NCBI GenBank assembly: GCA_043721315.1
Contig: JAYSQZ010000026.1
Coordinates: 1-64,000, forward strand
Reading direction: 5' to 3'
Length of the DNA stretch: 64,000 nucleotides
Source: Elstera sp043721315
Lineage (GTDB): Bacteria > Pseudomonadota > Alphaproteobacteria > Elsterales > Elsteraceae
A program made the position numbers and the translations under genes. Below, one piece after another: positions 40,157-49,346 of the stretch (positions are counted from its first letter, which is position 1; each line of letters starts with the position of its first letter). The notes beneath the pieces are model-generated. The model was not told where the DNA came from. It did not search any database and was given only the letters and a program-made list of their open reading frames with translations.

Positions 40157-41857
40157 ATGTCCCACCCTCCGCGCTTTTGGCACGATCTTTGGCGTTTGAT
40201 CGCTCCCTATTGGTTCGGCGATCAGCGGTGGGTGGCGCGCGGGCTGTTGGCGTTTTTGGTCGTGATCAATCTCGGGCTGGTTGGCATCAATGTGCTGTTC
40301 AACGACTGGTATGGGCGCTTCTACAATGCTTTGCAGGATTTAGATTATCCCGTTTTCCAGCGAGAAATCCTCTTTTTCGGTGGGCTTGCGGCGTTTTACA
40401 TCAGTGTGCAAATCCTCCGAATTTATATGAACCAGATGCTGACGATCAAATGGCGCACTTGGTTAGTGGGGAAATTTCTGCATCGTTATTTGTCGGAACA
40501 GGTCTATTACCGCCTTCAACTCGGCGAGGCCAAGGCCGATAACCCCGATCAGCGCCTGTCCGACGACGTGAGCCAGTTAACCGCGACAACGCTCACCCTG
40601 TCCCTCGGTCTGCTGAGTGCGGTCGTGACCTTCGTCACCTTCGCTGGGCTGTTGTGGGCGCAGTCCGGCCCGCTGACGTTTTCGGTCGGTGAAACGGAAA
40701 TCACCATTCCCGGCTACATGCTGTGGGCGGCGCTTATCTATGCGGTGCTGGGAACGTGGATGACGCATAAAATTGGCCGTCCGTTGATCGGCCTGAACTT
40801 TCAGCAAGAGCGGGTGGAAGCCGATTTCCGCTATGCCTTGATCCGCGCGCGCGACCATGCCGAAGGCATTGCCTTGTATCGCGGTGAGATTCAGGAAGAA
40901 CATACACTGGCCGATCTCTTCAGCCGCATCGTGCAGAATTATAAAGCGATTATGCACCGGACCATTTTTCTCACTCTTGGCACGTCCACCTATAATCAGG
41001 CGGCGATTCTGTTTCCCTTCATCGTCGCGGCACCGCGCTATTTTGCGAAGGAAATTAAGCTCGGGGAGATCATGCAGATCAGCCAGAACTTCGGGCAAGT
41101 GCAAAGCGCCTTGTCGTTTTTGGTCGATGCCTACAGCGCTATCGCCAACTGGCGCGCAGTGGTGGACCGTCTCACCAGTTTCACGGCGGCGGTGGCGCAG
41201 ATCGAACAGAGCCAAGCCGCCGACCGGGTTAGCCGCGTGAGTGCGCCCGACCGGCTTGAGGCCGAAGGGCTAGCCCTGTTTCTGCCGAATGGCCAAGCCC
41301 TCCTCGGGCCGCTCGATTTCAGCATTACGCCGGGCGAGCGTGTGTTGATTACCGGGCCGTCGGGCTGCGGCAAAAGCACGCTGCTGCGGGCGCTCGCGCG
41401 GATTTGGCCCTATGCCGAAGGCAGCCTAACGATGCCCGATTCTGCCGATTGCCTGTTCCTGCCGCAACGCCCCTATTTGCCACTGGGTAGTTTGCGCGCG
41501 GCGCTTACCTATCCTGCGGCCCCGGAGACGGTGGCGGAGAGCCGGATTGTGGCCGTGCTGGAGCAACTTTCGCTCGGCCATTTGCGCTCTCGCCTAGATG
41601 AAACCGCCCTGTGGTCGCAAATACTCTCAGGCGGGGAGCAGCAGCGGGTGGCGATTGCGCGGGCGCTGTTCCACAAACCGCGTTGGTTATTTTTGGACGA
41701 AGCGACCAGCGCTCTCGACGAGGCGGCTGAAACCAGTGTGTATGAAGCGCTGTGCGCCGATCCGAATGTCACCGTCCTGAGCGTTGGGCACCGGCAATCC
41801 TTGGTCGGCTTTCATACCCGCGCGCTGGATCTTTCAGGTTTTCGCGCGCTTCGGTAG
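40157..41857 (+). CDS. SbmA/YddA-like ABC transporter (fused permease and ATPase)
   Basis: A 566-residue half-transporter. The membrane domain (about residues 20-330) belongs to the ABC_membrane_2/SbmA-BacA group: FNDWYGRFYNALQ, LTIKWRTWLVGKFLHRYL, NPDQRLSDDV and GLNFQQERVEADFRYALIRARDHAEGIALYRGE are its hallmarks. The ATPase has Walker A GPSGCGKST, signature LSGGEQQRVA and Walker B WLFLDEATSALDE. Relatives move peptides, vitamin B12 or fatty-acyl groups. The ATG at 40157 is preferred over the upstream in-frame ATG at 40094 because it begins the family-typical N-terminus. Confidence 0.88.
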   Translation: MSHPPRFWHDLWRLIAPYWFGDQRWVARGLLAFLVVINLGLVGINVLFNDWYGRFYNALQDLDYPVFQREILFFGGLAAFYISVQILRIYMNQMLTIKWRTWLVGKFLHRYLSEQVYYRLQLGEAKADNPDQRLSDDVSQLTATTLTLSLGLLSAVVTFVTFAGLLWAQSGPLTFSVGETEITIPGYMLWAALIYAVLGTWMTHKIGRPLIGLNFQQERVEADFRYALIRARDHAEGIALYRGEIQEEHTLADLFSRIVQNYKAIMHRTIFLTLGTSTYNQAAILFPFIVAAPRYFAKEIKLGEIMQISQNFGQVQSALSFLVDAYSAIANWRAVVDRLTSFTAAVAQIEQSQAADRVSRVSAPDRLEAEGLALFLPNGQALLGPLDFSITPGERVLITGPSGCGKSTLLRALARIWPYAEGSLTMPDSADCLFLPQRPYLPLGSLRAALTYPAAPETVAESRIVAVLEQLSLGHLRSRLDETALWSQILSGGEQQRVAIARALFHKPRWLFLDEATSALDEAAETSVYEALCADPNVTVLSVGHRQSLVGFHTRALDLSGFRALR

Positions 41858-42016
41858 CCCCATGCGGTTAGGCTATCTTAACCTAATCTTTACGTCAGAG
41901 CGGCACACTCTTTCGCGATCATCCGGTATCAGGGTGAACATCAGGACCAGCGCGTGATAAGCGAGCCAAACACGGGCCAGAACGGGCCATAGAGCCAGAA
42001 TAGGGACGAGGGAAGC

Positions 42017-42649
42017 GTGCAAGACATTCTGGCAAAAATTCAAGAAAATGGTGACATTTTCTATGTCATCACGTTCTTATGGACGGCGGTAGAAGGGGAA
42101 ACCTTCGTTATTTTCGCCGGATACGCAGCGCATCTTGGCTTGCTATCTTTGCCTATTCTGATTGCCTGCGCGTGGCTGGGAAGTTTCTGCGGCGATCAGG
42201 TTTATTTTTTCCTTGGGCGTCGTTATGGCCACTCCTTAGTGAGCCGTTTCCCCAAGTGGCAGCCGCGCGTTGATCGCGCGATGGATCTGCTCCAGCGCTA
42301 TAATACGGGCTTCATTCTGTCGTTTCGCTTTATTTATGGCGTGCGGAATGTGAGTTCGTTTGCCATCGGCATGAGTGATGTTTCGTGGCTGCGCTTCAGC
42401 GTGTTGAATTTTATTGCCGCTGGCGTTTGGGCAATCAGTTTTGCCGGAACGGGCTATCTGTTCGGTGCGGCGTTTAAGGATATGCTGGGCGACTACGCGC
42501 TCTACATTACCGTGGGGATGCTGTTGATGTTCGTCACCTTCGCGTGGCTGGTGATCTCGGCCCCCGAGCGGCGGGAGAAGCGTCTTGCGCGGGAAGCCGC
42601 CCGCTTAGCCGCGCAATCGCCGCCCTCAACCAATCCGAACGGTGTTTGA
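42017..42649 (+). CDS. DedA-family membrane protein
   Basis: A 210-residue inner-membrane protein of the DedA/VTT family, now associated with undecaprenyl-phosphate or phospholipid flipping. Landmarks are the E-rich start of helix 1 (FLWTAVEGETFVIFAGYAA), GDQVYFFLGRRYG, and FRFIYGVRNVSSFAIGMS, followed by FSVLNFIAAGVWAISFAGTGYLFG. Four hydrophobic segments are visible. It starts at a GTG behind GAGGGAAGC. The end abuts the stop of the convergent gene at 42650 with no gap. Confidence 0.88.
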   Translation: MQDILAKIQENGDIFYVITFLWTAVEGETFVIFAGYAAHLGLLSLPILIACAWLGSFCGDQVYFFLGRRYGHSLVSRFPKWQPRVDRAMDLLQRYNTGFILSFRFIYGVRNVSSFAIGMSDVSWLRFSVLNFIAAGVWAISFAGTGYLFGAAFKDMLGDYALYITVGMLLMFVTFAWLVISAPERREKRLAREAARLAAQSPPSTNPNGV

Positions 42650-43036
42650 TTACTGGACGAGCCAGAGGGGGAGGGCGAACAGCCCCCACAACAGCAGCGC
42701 CATCAGCATCAACACCGGCACGAACAGCACGAACCAGCCAACGACTAAGGTAAGGGCGGTGACGCTATGGAGCGCGATCCGCCCGCCTCCGCTGGACGGT
42801 AGGGCCATTTCGCTCCACCGCTGGGCTACAACCAGCCCAATGAGCGTACAGAGGGCGATCAGGGCGATGATGAGGCTGCCGAATAAGCTTTGCCCGCTCA
42901 GTAATCCTAATCCCGCCAAAAACAGCCAATAGGCGAAGAAAACAGCGGCGCGCACACTGGCTCTAATCCCCGCAATCCGGTGAAGAATGCCGCGTGGGGA
43001 CAGCAGCGATCCAGGCGCTTTTGGCAGGTTGAGCAT
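42650..43036 (-). CDS. Small membrane protein, unknown function
   Basis: A 128-residue protein with three or four hydrophobic segments (about residues 30-50, 52-72, 90-125) and a short basic N-terminus. The middle carries one polar loop, QRWSEMALPSSGGGRIAL. I recognise no family. It follows the 252-residue gene by 2 bases in the same direction, so the two are an operon. Start is the ATG at 43036. Confidence 0.6.
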   Translation of the reverse strand: MLNLPKAPGSLLSPRGILHRIAGIRASVRAAVFFAYWLFLAGLGLLSGQSLFGSLIIALIALCTLIGLVVAQRWSEMALPSSGGGRIALHSVTALTLVVGWFVLFVPVLMLMALLLWGLFALPLWLVQ

Positions 43037-43038
43037 TA

Positions 43039-43797
43039 TCAGCGGTTCCGGCGGCGCTCGCGGCGCTCGCCGCCAGGGGCCGGTAGAGCGGGAAGCTCTT
43101 CCAACTCACTCTCGTCCTGCTCAGCCGTTGCCGCTGGCACTACAGGGCGCGCCACGGGCGGCGGCGGTGCGGGGGGAAGTGGGCGGAGCGGCCCCGTATC
43201 GGCAGGCCGGTTGGGGCGGAGTTGATCGGGCAGCGCTTCGGCCCAACCGCGCAACACGTCCCAGTCAATATCCAGGTAGCGCGGCTCCCGCCCCAGCGCG
43301 GCTTTCACCGCATCGGGTTGATACAAGCCAACGGCGCAGAGGCGGAAATAAAGCCCCAGTTGCTCCATCACCTGACAAAAATCATAAATCGCCTCGGCAT
43401 CAAGGGCTAGGGCGGAGGCGGCCTGACGCATTTTGGTGGCAAGTCCGCGAAATAATAAGTCCGCAGTCGTGCGCCGGTCGCGCACAGTTTCCAGAATAAT
43501 TTTTAGATCGGCCCGCCCTTCCAGATTAAGGGAATAGGCCAGCTTTTCCTCCACTTCCCCCGCGTGGGTAAAAAGCTGTGCGCCGTGGCTGCGAAAATAA
43601 TCTTCCCAGCCTTTGAACTGCCGCAGCGCGTGCCGTTTCAGCACGCCATCAAGAGGGCCGAAGGCAGGGTAGTAAAGCTCGTGCAGGCGGCGGCGCAGGT
43701 CAGTAGCCTCCGCGCTCAAGCGCGTGCCAAGCTCCTCGAAATCGGCCCGAAGGGCGCGGGCATCAAAATCCGCACGGTCAAATTTACGCGAGAGCAT
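43039..43797 (-). CDS. Helical cytoplasmic protein with Pro-rich, charged tail, unknown function
   Basis: A 252-residue protein. Residues 1-185 are predicted alpha-helical, with heptad-like stretches (ALRADFEELGTRLSAEATDLRRRLHELYY) and no signal or membrane segment. Residues 190-252 are low complexity: proline-rich (PLPPAPPPPVARP), then acidic (QDESELEELPALP), then arginine-rich (ERRERRRNR). I do not recognise the family. The layout suggests a scaffold or RNA-associated protein, but this is inference. It is coupled to the small membrane protein that follows. Confidence 0.6.
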   Translation of the reverse strand: MLSRKFDRADFDARALRADFEELGTRLSAEATDLRRRLHELYYPAFGPLDGVLKRHALRQFKGWEDYFRSHGAQLFTHAGEVEEKLAYSLNLEGRADLKIILETVRDRRTTADLLFRGLATKMRQAASALALDAEAIYDFCQVMEQLGLYFRLCAVGLYQPDAVKAALGREPRYLDIDWDVLRGWAEALPDQLRPNRPADTGPLRPLPPAPPPPVARPVVPAATAEQDESELEELPALPAPGGERRERRRNR

Positions 43798-44239
43798 TGC
43801 CCCTCCACTCTATCCCAACAGCCCGCAGTATAGGCGGCAGATTGGAAATTTCGAGTATCAATAACGAGCTTATCACTCTATCGACAGGTAAATCTGTATT
43901 ACCTTTCAATGCGTTAAAAATAGTTCCGAGCCTAACGTGTTAGCAATCGCTGTGAAGATGCGATACAAACACACGTCAAGCCCTTAAATCACGGAAAAAT
44001 CGAAAAAATTTACCCCTACCTCAACCAAAATGGTTGCTTGCTAAGGGCCGCTTCAAGTACCAAGGACTCCGTGCAGCCTGTATTGAGAGTTTATCTCAAA
44101 ATCAAAATAAATACAAAAAATCGGCTGCACAGAGGCTTTACAGGGGCTTCTCATGTCGCTCGTCTTATCGAGTGCCGCGCAGGGTAGATCTTAGAGCAGA
44201 CCTTTTGGTCTGGCCGCCAGATCGGGGGGGAACGAGCGT
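43798..44239. other. AT-rich intergenic region before the M23 peptidase gene
   Basis: Both flanking genes point away from this 442-base stretch. It is richer in A+T than its surroundings, with TTTATCTCAAAATCAAAAT-like tracts around 44091-44120. I see no convincing gene; a 69-codon frame at 44034 has odd composition and no ribosome site. It probably carries promoters in both directions and a long leader for the peptidase gene. Confidence 0.4.
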
Positions 44240-45724
44240 TTGATCCGAGATAATACTATTCGGCACTCCGTGGCGCAGCGCTTGCGCGCGAAACTGCATC
44301 AGTGGTTTCCAGCGCGGCAGCTTGTTATCCGCGAAGGATTGACGGTTCGGGCGGTTAACCTGAGTACGCGCTTTCAGACATTGATTGCCGCCGTATCCCT
44401 TATCTTGCTGATCTGGACCGTTGCCGGAACCATAGGTTACACTTACCAAACCTATAAGATTGACAAAAAAAATGGCGATATTGAGCGGACGCGGATTGCG
44501 TATCATGAGCTGATTGAAGAAGTTTCCAGCCAGCATTCAAAATTTATGTCGATTACGAAAGACCTCAATTATTATCGAACCTACCTGTTAACTTTGATTG
44601 AACAGAATGAGGGGCTTCGAAGTGATCTAGCCTCCATTCACGACCGCCTTGAAGACTCCGAAACTGAACGTGAACGCTACGCTAATGCCGAAGAAGCATT
44701 GCGGAAGCAGCTACATGGTATTGAAAGCGAGCTAACCAACCTATCCGAGCGCAACGATCTGCTGCAAACCGACGTGACGGTGATGCGGACCCGGATCGTT
44801 TCCACCGACGACGAGCGCCGCCGTGCCGCCGCCGCGCGCGCTTCAATTGATCGGAACATCGCCCGGCTGGAAGGGGAGCTTTCATCAACCCAGAACCGGG
44901 CTATGGAGCTTGAAAAGTTCCTAGTGCAAAAGCAGCAGGTGGTCGATCAAGCGCAGACGGTGCGTCGGCAAGCGGTAGCGGAGCGGGATTCAGCGGTGGA
45001 AAAAGCCGCGCAGGTCGAAGCTAAAATGGCGGCATTGGCCCAACAGCAACAGCAAGCCTTAGCCAAGCTCCAGGAGCGCACACAGGGCACGTTGCAGCGG
45101 GTAGAAGCGGTGTTTACGGCGGCGGGGGTCGATCCCAAGCGCTTATCGCCTTTAATCAATGGTCGCGACGGTAAGGGCGCACGCGGCGGGCCGTTCGTTC
45201 CTTGGTCCGATCAGGTGAAGGAACTCGCTCCCGAAGTGCGCGGCAAAACCGACCAACTCGGCACGTCTATCGAACGGCTGGACGCACTGCGCCCGTTGCT
45301 CAACTCCCTACCCCTGTCGGTTCCAGTACGGAACGATTACGCGGTCATGTCCGCGTTCGGCTATCGCAAAGACCCGTTCAATGGGCGCGCGGCCCTGCAC
45401 GAAGGGCTTGATTTGCAGGCCGCCCATCGCACGCCGATTCGTCCCGGCGCACCAGGACGGGTTGTGTTTGCCGGCTGGCACCCGCAATATGGCCGCTTGG
45501 TGGAAATTGATCACGATTATTCCATTCGCACGCGCTACGCCCATCTGGATGAAATCAGCGTGACCGATGGTCAAGAGGTTGATCGCGGCACCATTCTGGG
45601 GCTAATGGGCCGCTCGGGCCGGGCTTCTGGTGTGCATCTGCATTATGAGGTGGTGGTGAGTGGCCGCCCCTTGGACCCCGCAAATTTTATGAGGGCCGCA
45701 AGCTATGTTTTCAAAGTCAAATAG
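44240..45724 (+). CDS. M23-family metallopeptidase with coiled coil (LmdC-like)
   Basis: A 494-residue envelope protein: a basic cytoplasmic N-terminus of about 50 residues, one membrane helix (about 52-72, FQTLIAAVSLILLIWTVAG), a long periplasmic coiled coil (about 80-290) and a C-terminal LytM/M23 domain. The zinc ligands are present: HEGLD (first His and Asp) and HLHYEV (HxH). It should cleave peptidoglycan peptides. It starts at a TTG with GGGGGGGAAC before it, and its 3' end overlaps a bactofilin gene by 20 bases. In related bacteria bactofilins interact with just such peptidases to shape the cell. Confidence 0.85.
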   Translation: MIRDNTIRHSVAQRLRAKLHQWFPARQLVIREGLTVRAVNLSTRFQTLIAAVSLILLIWTVAGTIGYTYQTYKIDKKNGDIERTRIAYHELIEEVSSQHSKFMSITKDLNYYRTYLLTLIEQNEGLRSDLASIHDRLEDSETERERYANAEEALRKQLHGIESELTNLSERNDLLQTDVTVMRTRIVSTDDERRRAAAARASIDRNIARLEGELSSTQNRAMELEKFLVQKQQVVDQAQTVRRQAVAERDSAVEKAAQVEAKMAALAQQQQQALAKLQERTQGTLQRVEAVFTAAGVDPKRLSPLINGRDGKGARGGPFVPWSDQVKELAPEVRGKTDQLGTSIERLDALRPLLNSLPLSVPVRNDYAVMSAFGYRKDPFNGRAALHEGLDLQAAHRTPIRPGAPGRVVFAGWHPQYGRLVEIDHDYSIRTRYAHLDEISVTDGQEVDRGTILGLMGRSGRASGVHLHYEVVVSGRPLDPANFMRAASYVFKVK

Positions 45725-46142
45725 CCGCCGCGATAACCAAGCCTCTCAGAAACCCGAGGTTGGAGTTCCCTCTATTCTCTCTACCGATATGGTCGTGACG
45801 GGCAACCTTGCCTCGTCAGGCGAAGTGCATTTGGATGGGGCCGTGAAGGGCGATGTCGATGCGCGGGTGCTTACCATCGGCGAGACGGCTGAAGTACGCG
45901 GCAATGTTTCTGCCGATACGGTGCGGGTTTCAGGGGCCGTTATTGGGTCCATCCGCGCCCGTGAAGTGATCCTGACGCGCAGTGCGCGCATCGAAGGCGA
46001 TATTCACCACGATATTCTCTCGATGGAAGCGGGCGCGCGGCTTGAAGGCATGTGCCGCCGTTTGGCCGCTGTTATGGAAAAGAACGACGCGGAGCAGAAC
46101 CCGTTGCTGCTTACAACGCGCGATAGCGAAGCTGCTGAATAA
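45705..46142 (+). CDS. bacA: Bactofilin
   Basis: A 145-residue polymer-forming cytoskeletal protein. The central beta-helix repeat (about residues 25-115) shows the regular pattern MVVTGNLASSGEVHLDGAV, KGDVDARVLTIGETAEVRG, NVSADTVRVSGAVIGSI, REVILTRSARIEGDI. The ends are short, polar and disordered. It assembles without nucleotide into filaments at the membrane and recruits envelope enzymes. The 20-base overlap with the M23 peptidase gene suggests the two act together. Confidence 0.9.
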   Translation: MFSKSNSRRDNQASQKPEVGVPSILSTDMVVTGNLASSGEVHLDGAVKGDVDARVLTIGETAEVRGNVSADTVRVSGAVIGSIRAREVILTRSARIEGDIHHDILSMEAGARLEGMCRRLAAVMEKNDAEQNPLLLTTRDSEAAE

Positions 46143-46157
46143 ACAGCCTTCCCAAAA

Positions 46158-46868
46158 TCATCGCGGTAGACGCAGCAACCCGACGAGATCGTTCAGAGAC
46201 GTTAGCGTCGCGGTTGGGTGCGTGCCCAATTCTTCAATCGGCGCTTTAGGGCGATTGACCCAAACCGTGCGAAGCCCGTAGGCCGATGCGCCTGCCACGT
46301 CCCAACCATTCGCCGACACGAACAAAATCCGCTCCGGCGGCACGTCGAGCCGCTGCACAGCGTGGCGATAAACAGAGGGGTCGGGCTTATAGCACCCGGT
46401 CGCTTCCACCGACAGAACGAGATCGACGAGCGGCGTAACCCCAGCAGCTTCCCCCGCCGCGTGCAGCATTTGCGGCGTGCCGTTGGAGAGGATAGCCGTG
46501 CGGAACCCATTCTCGCGCAGCAACCGCAGCGTGCGGACGGCATCGGGGAAGGCATCGAGCGTTAGGAAGGTATCGAGCAATTCTTGGCGTAACGCCGCGT
46601 CGGCGGGATACTCCAGCGCGGCCAGGGCATAATCGAGCGACTCTTGCGTAATTTGCCAGAAATCGCAGTAACGGTTCATAAGGCTTCGCAGCCAAGAATA
46701 CTCAAGCTGCCGCCGTCGCCACAGGGCGATAAGTTCAGGCCCTTTCGCTCCCAGCTTCGGCCCCAGCCGCTGCACCGGCGAGGCGACATCGAACAGGGTT
46801 CCGTAGGCATCGAAAACGCAGGCCGTAATCGTGCAAAAGGGATCAATTTGGGTGTCGGGATAGGTCAT
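46158..46868 (-). CDS. Haloacid dehalogenase, type II
   Basis: A 236-residue HAD-superfamily hydrolase. The nucleophile Asp is in ACVFDAYGTLFDVASP, motif II in TAILSNGTPQML, the motif III lysine in TGCYKPDPSVYRHAV, and the acidic motif IV region in ILFVSANGWDVAGASAYGLRTVWVNR, which is characteristic of 2-haloacid dehalogenases. It would replace halogen by hydroxyl on short 2-haloacids. The gene ends 15 bases from the bactofilin stop, convergent. Start is the ATG at 46868, next to the slt end. Confidence 0.88.
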   Translation of the reverse strand: MTYPDTQIDPFCTITACVFDAYGTLFDVASPVQRLGPKLGAKGPELIALWRRRQLEYSWLRSLMNRYCDFWQITQESLDYALAALEYPADAALRQELLDTFLTLDAFPDAVRTLRLLRENGFRTAILSNGTPQMLHAAGEAAGVTPLVDLVLSVEATGCYKPDPSVYRHAVQRLDVPPERILFVSANGWDVAGASAYGLRTVWVNRPKAPIEELGTHPTATLTSLNDLVGLLRLPR

Positions 46869-46880
46869 TGGGAGGTTTTA

Positions 46881-49172
46881 TCAGGGCAGGCGGCCGGGAA
46901 GCGGCCCGCATTCGCTAAGGCACCAAGCCGACAGTTGCGTGGCGGCAGGGTGCGGTTGAGGGGGAGTATGGCGCAACCGATCCCGGTATACCGCAACCCC
47001 TTCCAGCACGCGCTGGACGTAGTTGCGGGTTTCCGAGAAAGGAATTTGTTCAATCCACGTTAGCCAGCCTTCGATATCAGTACCCGGATCACCATAATCA
47101 CGCAGCCACTGGCGCACACGCCCAGGGCCAGCATTATAAGAGGCAATCGCCAGCACATAATCGCCGTTGAACTGATCGAGCACAGTCGCAAGATAGGCTT
47201 GACCGAGTTGGATATTATAGCTGGGTTCCGCCGTTAAGCGGCTATCGGCGTGGGTAAGGCCCAAGCGCCCTGCTACTTGTTTGGCGGTCGCGGGCATCAA
47301 CTGCATCAACCCGCGCGCGCCAACACGGCTAACGGCGGTTGGGGAATAGTTGCTTTCTTGCCGAATGATGGCATGGACCAAAGCCGGCTCCGGCGCACTG
47401 GCAAGCACTACGGGCAAGGTGGGGTAGCCGCTTTCCGCGAGCAACGTGCCATCCCGATAAACCCGGCGGGCAATGAGCACGGAGGTTTCCGTTCGCCCAA
47501 GGCTATGGGCGAGTTGCGCTGCGCCCGAGGCCCGTTCAACGCCGCCTTCGGCCAAGCGGAACAGGAACGGGTCGGCTTTTTCGGGCAAGCCGATTTCGTT
47601 CAGGCGGCGGACAATCCGCACAAGTTCGAGAGAGTTGAACTTCTGCTTATCCGCCCCGGTCAAGATTGTTTCGGGTGGTAAGCGGCCTGGGACATTATCT
47701 CCCAGCAGCGCCATCGCAAGCTGTCCGTAGAAGGCGGCGGGGTAGGCAGCGGCGCGCATCAGCCACTGTTTAGCCTCGTCGGTGCGACCTAGGGCGAGGG
47801 CGGCGCGCGCACTCCAGAACGCCCCGCGCGATTGGCTGGGCGGCGTGCGGCTATTCTTCACCAGGGCTTGAAAATGCCCGAACGCCACCTCCGGCTGCTT
47901 TTGCCAGCGTAGGGCAATCAGCCCGGCCAGAAACTCGGAATCGGCGAACTCGGGCGAGCCGGGCGGTAGCCCATGATCGCGCGCGATGCGGTAAGCCGTT
48001 TCGGGGTTGCCTTCGCGCAACAGGCGGCGGGTTTGCAGATCGCGCTCGGTCCACCATAAATCGGGCCGGTGGGTTGCATCGACCTTCTTTGTCAGCAGCG
48101 CGCGCGCTGCGTCGTCCTTCCCGGCCCGGCGATAGGCGCGGAGGGCATCGAAAATCACGCCCGAATCGGCGGCAGTTGCCGCATCGGCGCGGGCTAAAAC
48201 CGCATCGGGGTCGCTCCCGCTACGGATAGATAAGCGGGCTGAAATCGCGGCTTGATCGGCAAGGCTGAGGCGCGGCAGGGCGCGCTGCGCGGTATCATTG
48301 CCATCACGGGCCAGCGCGCGATCAGCGCGTGCGCGGTGATCTTCCGGGCGCAAGATATCGGCATAACGCGCGGAAAAGCTTACCTCTTCGCTCGGCGCGA
48401 AACTATCTTCGGTCCACGATCGGCGCACCCAGGTGGCGGCCTCGGCGGCGCGCCCAACGACCGAGAGCGCCTCGGCATAGCGCTGGCGCGCTTCCCGGCT
48501 TTGCGGCGGATTAGCGTCGAACCACTGCACAACGAAACTGTCGGAGGGTTCGGTGAGTAGAAAATCTTCCGCCCGGCGGCGTAGCGGGTTCTGTGCGGGC
48601 CAATCCGGGTGATCTTTCACGAACTGCGCGACATCCTCAAACCCGGCTCCGCCGAGACCTTTGACGAGAGCCGCCCATTTCAACACCTTATCCAATAAAG
48701 GATCGGTGGAGGGCGGCGGGCCTGCAGGCAAAGGCTTCCCCGCATCAAGCCCCAGGAACGCAGCGCGGTAATAGGCGTCCGAGCTGGCTGCAACGGCTGA
48801 TTTTGCCACCCCAGCGGCGCTTACCGCAGCGGCGGCAGGAAGAACGCCGGGTTTTCCGGCAGTTTTCGCCTGCACCGGCGGGGCTTTTGCGGGGGTAGGC
48901 TTTGCCGAAACCGTCTTCCCGGCTGGTTTTGCCTTGGACTCCGGCGCGGTTTTGACGGCGGCGGGCTTGCTGGCACCAGATTTGATCGGCGGCACTTTAG
49001 CGGCGGAAGCCTGAGCCGGGGTCTCTTTCGTCTGCGATGTGGTGGTGGTCGCAAAGCTCTGACCAAACGGTGCCAGCACTATCAACGCAGCCAAAGCAAC
49101 GCCAAATCCCAAGCGTTGAGCCAGGGAGAGGGGCGGAACCGGAGAGACGGGCCGGGGCCAATGCACAATCAT
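46881..49172 (-). CDS. slt: Soluble-type lytic murein transglycosylase (Slt70-like)
   Basis: A protein of about 763 residues. A membrane or signal segment (about residues 15-45) leads into a Lys/Ala/Pro/Thr-rich linker of about 80 residues, then a long helical superhelix, and a C-terminal SLT domain. The catalytic glutamate is in HAIIRQESNYSPTAVSRVGARGLMQLMP and the supporting motif in YLATVLDQFNGDYVLAIASYNAGPGRV. It cleaves the glycan strand of peptidoglycan to anhydro ends. The ATG at 49172 is preferred; a longer frame from 49232 has a cysteine-rich, unlikely start. Divergent from dapA. Confidence 0.9.
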   Translation of the reverse strand: MIVHWPRPVSPVPPLSLAQRLGFGVALAALIVLAPFGQSFATTTTSQTKETPAQASAAKVPPIKSGASKPAAVKTAPESKAKPAGKTVSAKPTPAKAPPVQAKTAGKPGVLPAAAAVSAAGVAKSAVAASSDAYYRAAFLGLDAGKPLPAGPPPSTDPLLDKVLKWAALVKGLGGAGFEDVAQFVKDHPDWPAQNPLRRRAEDFLLTEPSDSFVVQWFDANPPQSREARQRYAEALSVVGRAAEAATWVRRSWTEDSFAPSEEVSFSARYADILRPEDHRARADRALARDGNDTAQRALPRLSLADQAAISARLSIRSGSDPDAVLARADAATAADSGVIFDALRAYRRAGKDDAARALLTKKVDATHRPDLWWTERDLQTRRLLREGNPETAYRIARDHGLPPGSPEFADSEFLAGLIALRWQKQPEVAFGHFQALVKNSRTPPSQSRGAFWSARAALALGRTDEAKQWLMRAAAYPAAFYGQLAMALLGDNVPGRLPPETILTGADKQKFNSLELVRIVRRLNEIGLPEKADPFLFRLAEGGVERASGAAQLAHSLGRTETSVLIARRVYRDGTLLAESGYPTLPVVLASAPEPALVHAIIRQESNYSPTAVSRVGARGLMQLMPATAKQVAGRLGLTHADSRLTAEPSYNIQLGQAYLATVLDQFNGDYVLAIASYNAGPGRVRQWLRDYGDPGTDIEGWLTWIEQIPFSETRNYVQRVLEGVAVYRDRLRHTPPQPHPAATQLSAWCLSECGPLPGRLP

Positions 49173-49346
49173 GGTGCAGAGTGTATGCGCCACTTCAGGC
49201 GACGGCAAGTGCCCGCAGCAGGGACTTATCATCCTTCTATGCAGAATTGACGTACTCGAACCCTTGTCTTCGGCGGCCCGGCGCGGCTAGTGTCGGCTAA
49301 CCCAAAGCGGTTCTAACCCCAAAGCGGTTACACGAGGATTTTTACC

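Noticed and set aside
44034..44243. 69-codon frame in the AT-rich gap before the M23 peptidase
   Set aside because: Start at a weak TTG, no ribosome site, no similarity, and its end runs into the peptidase start.
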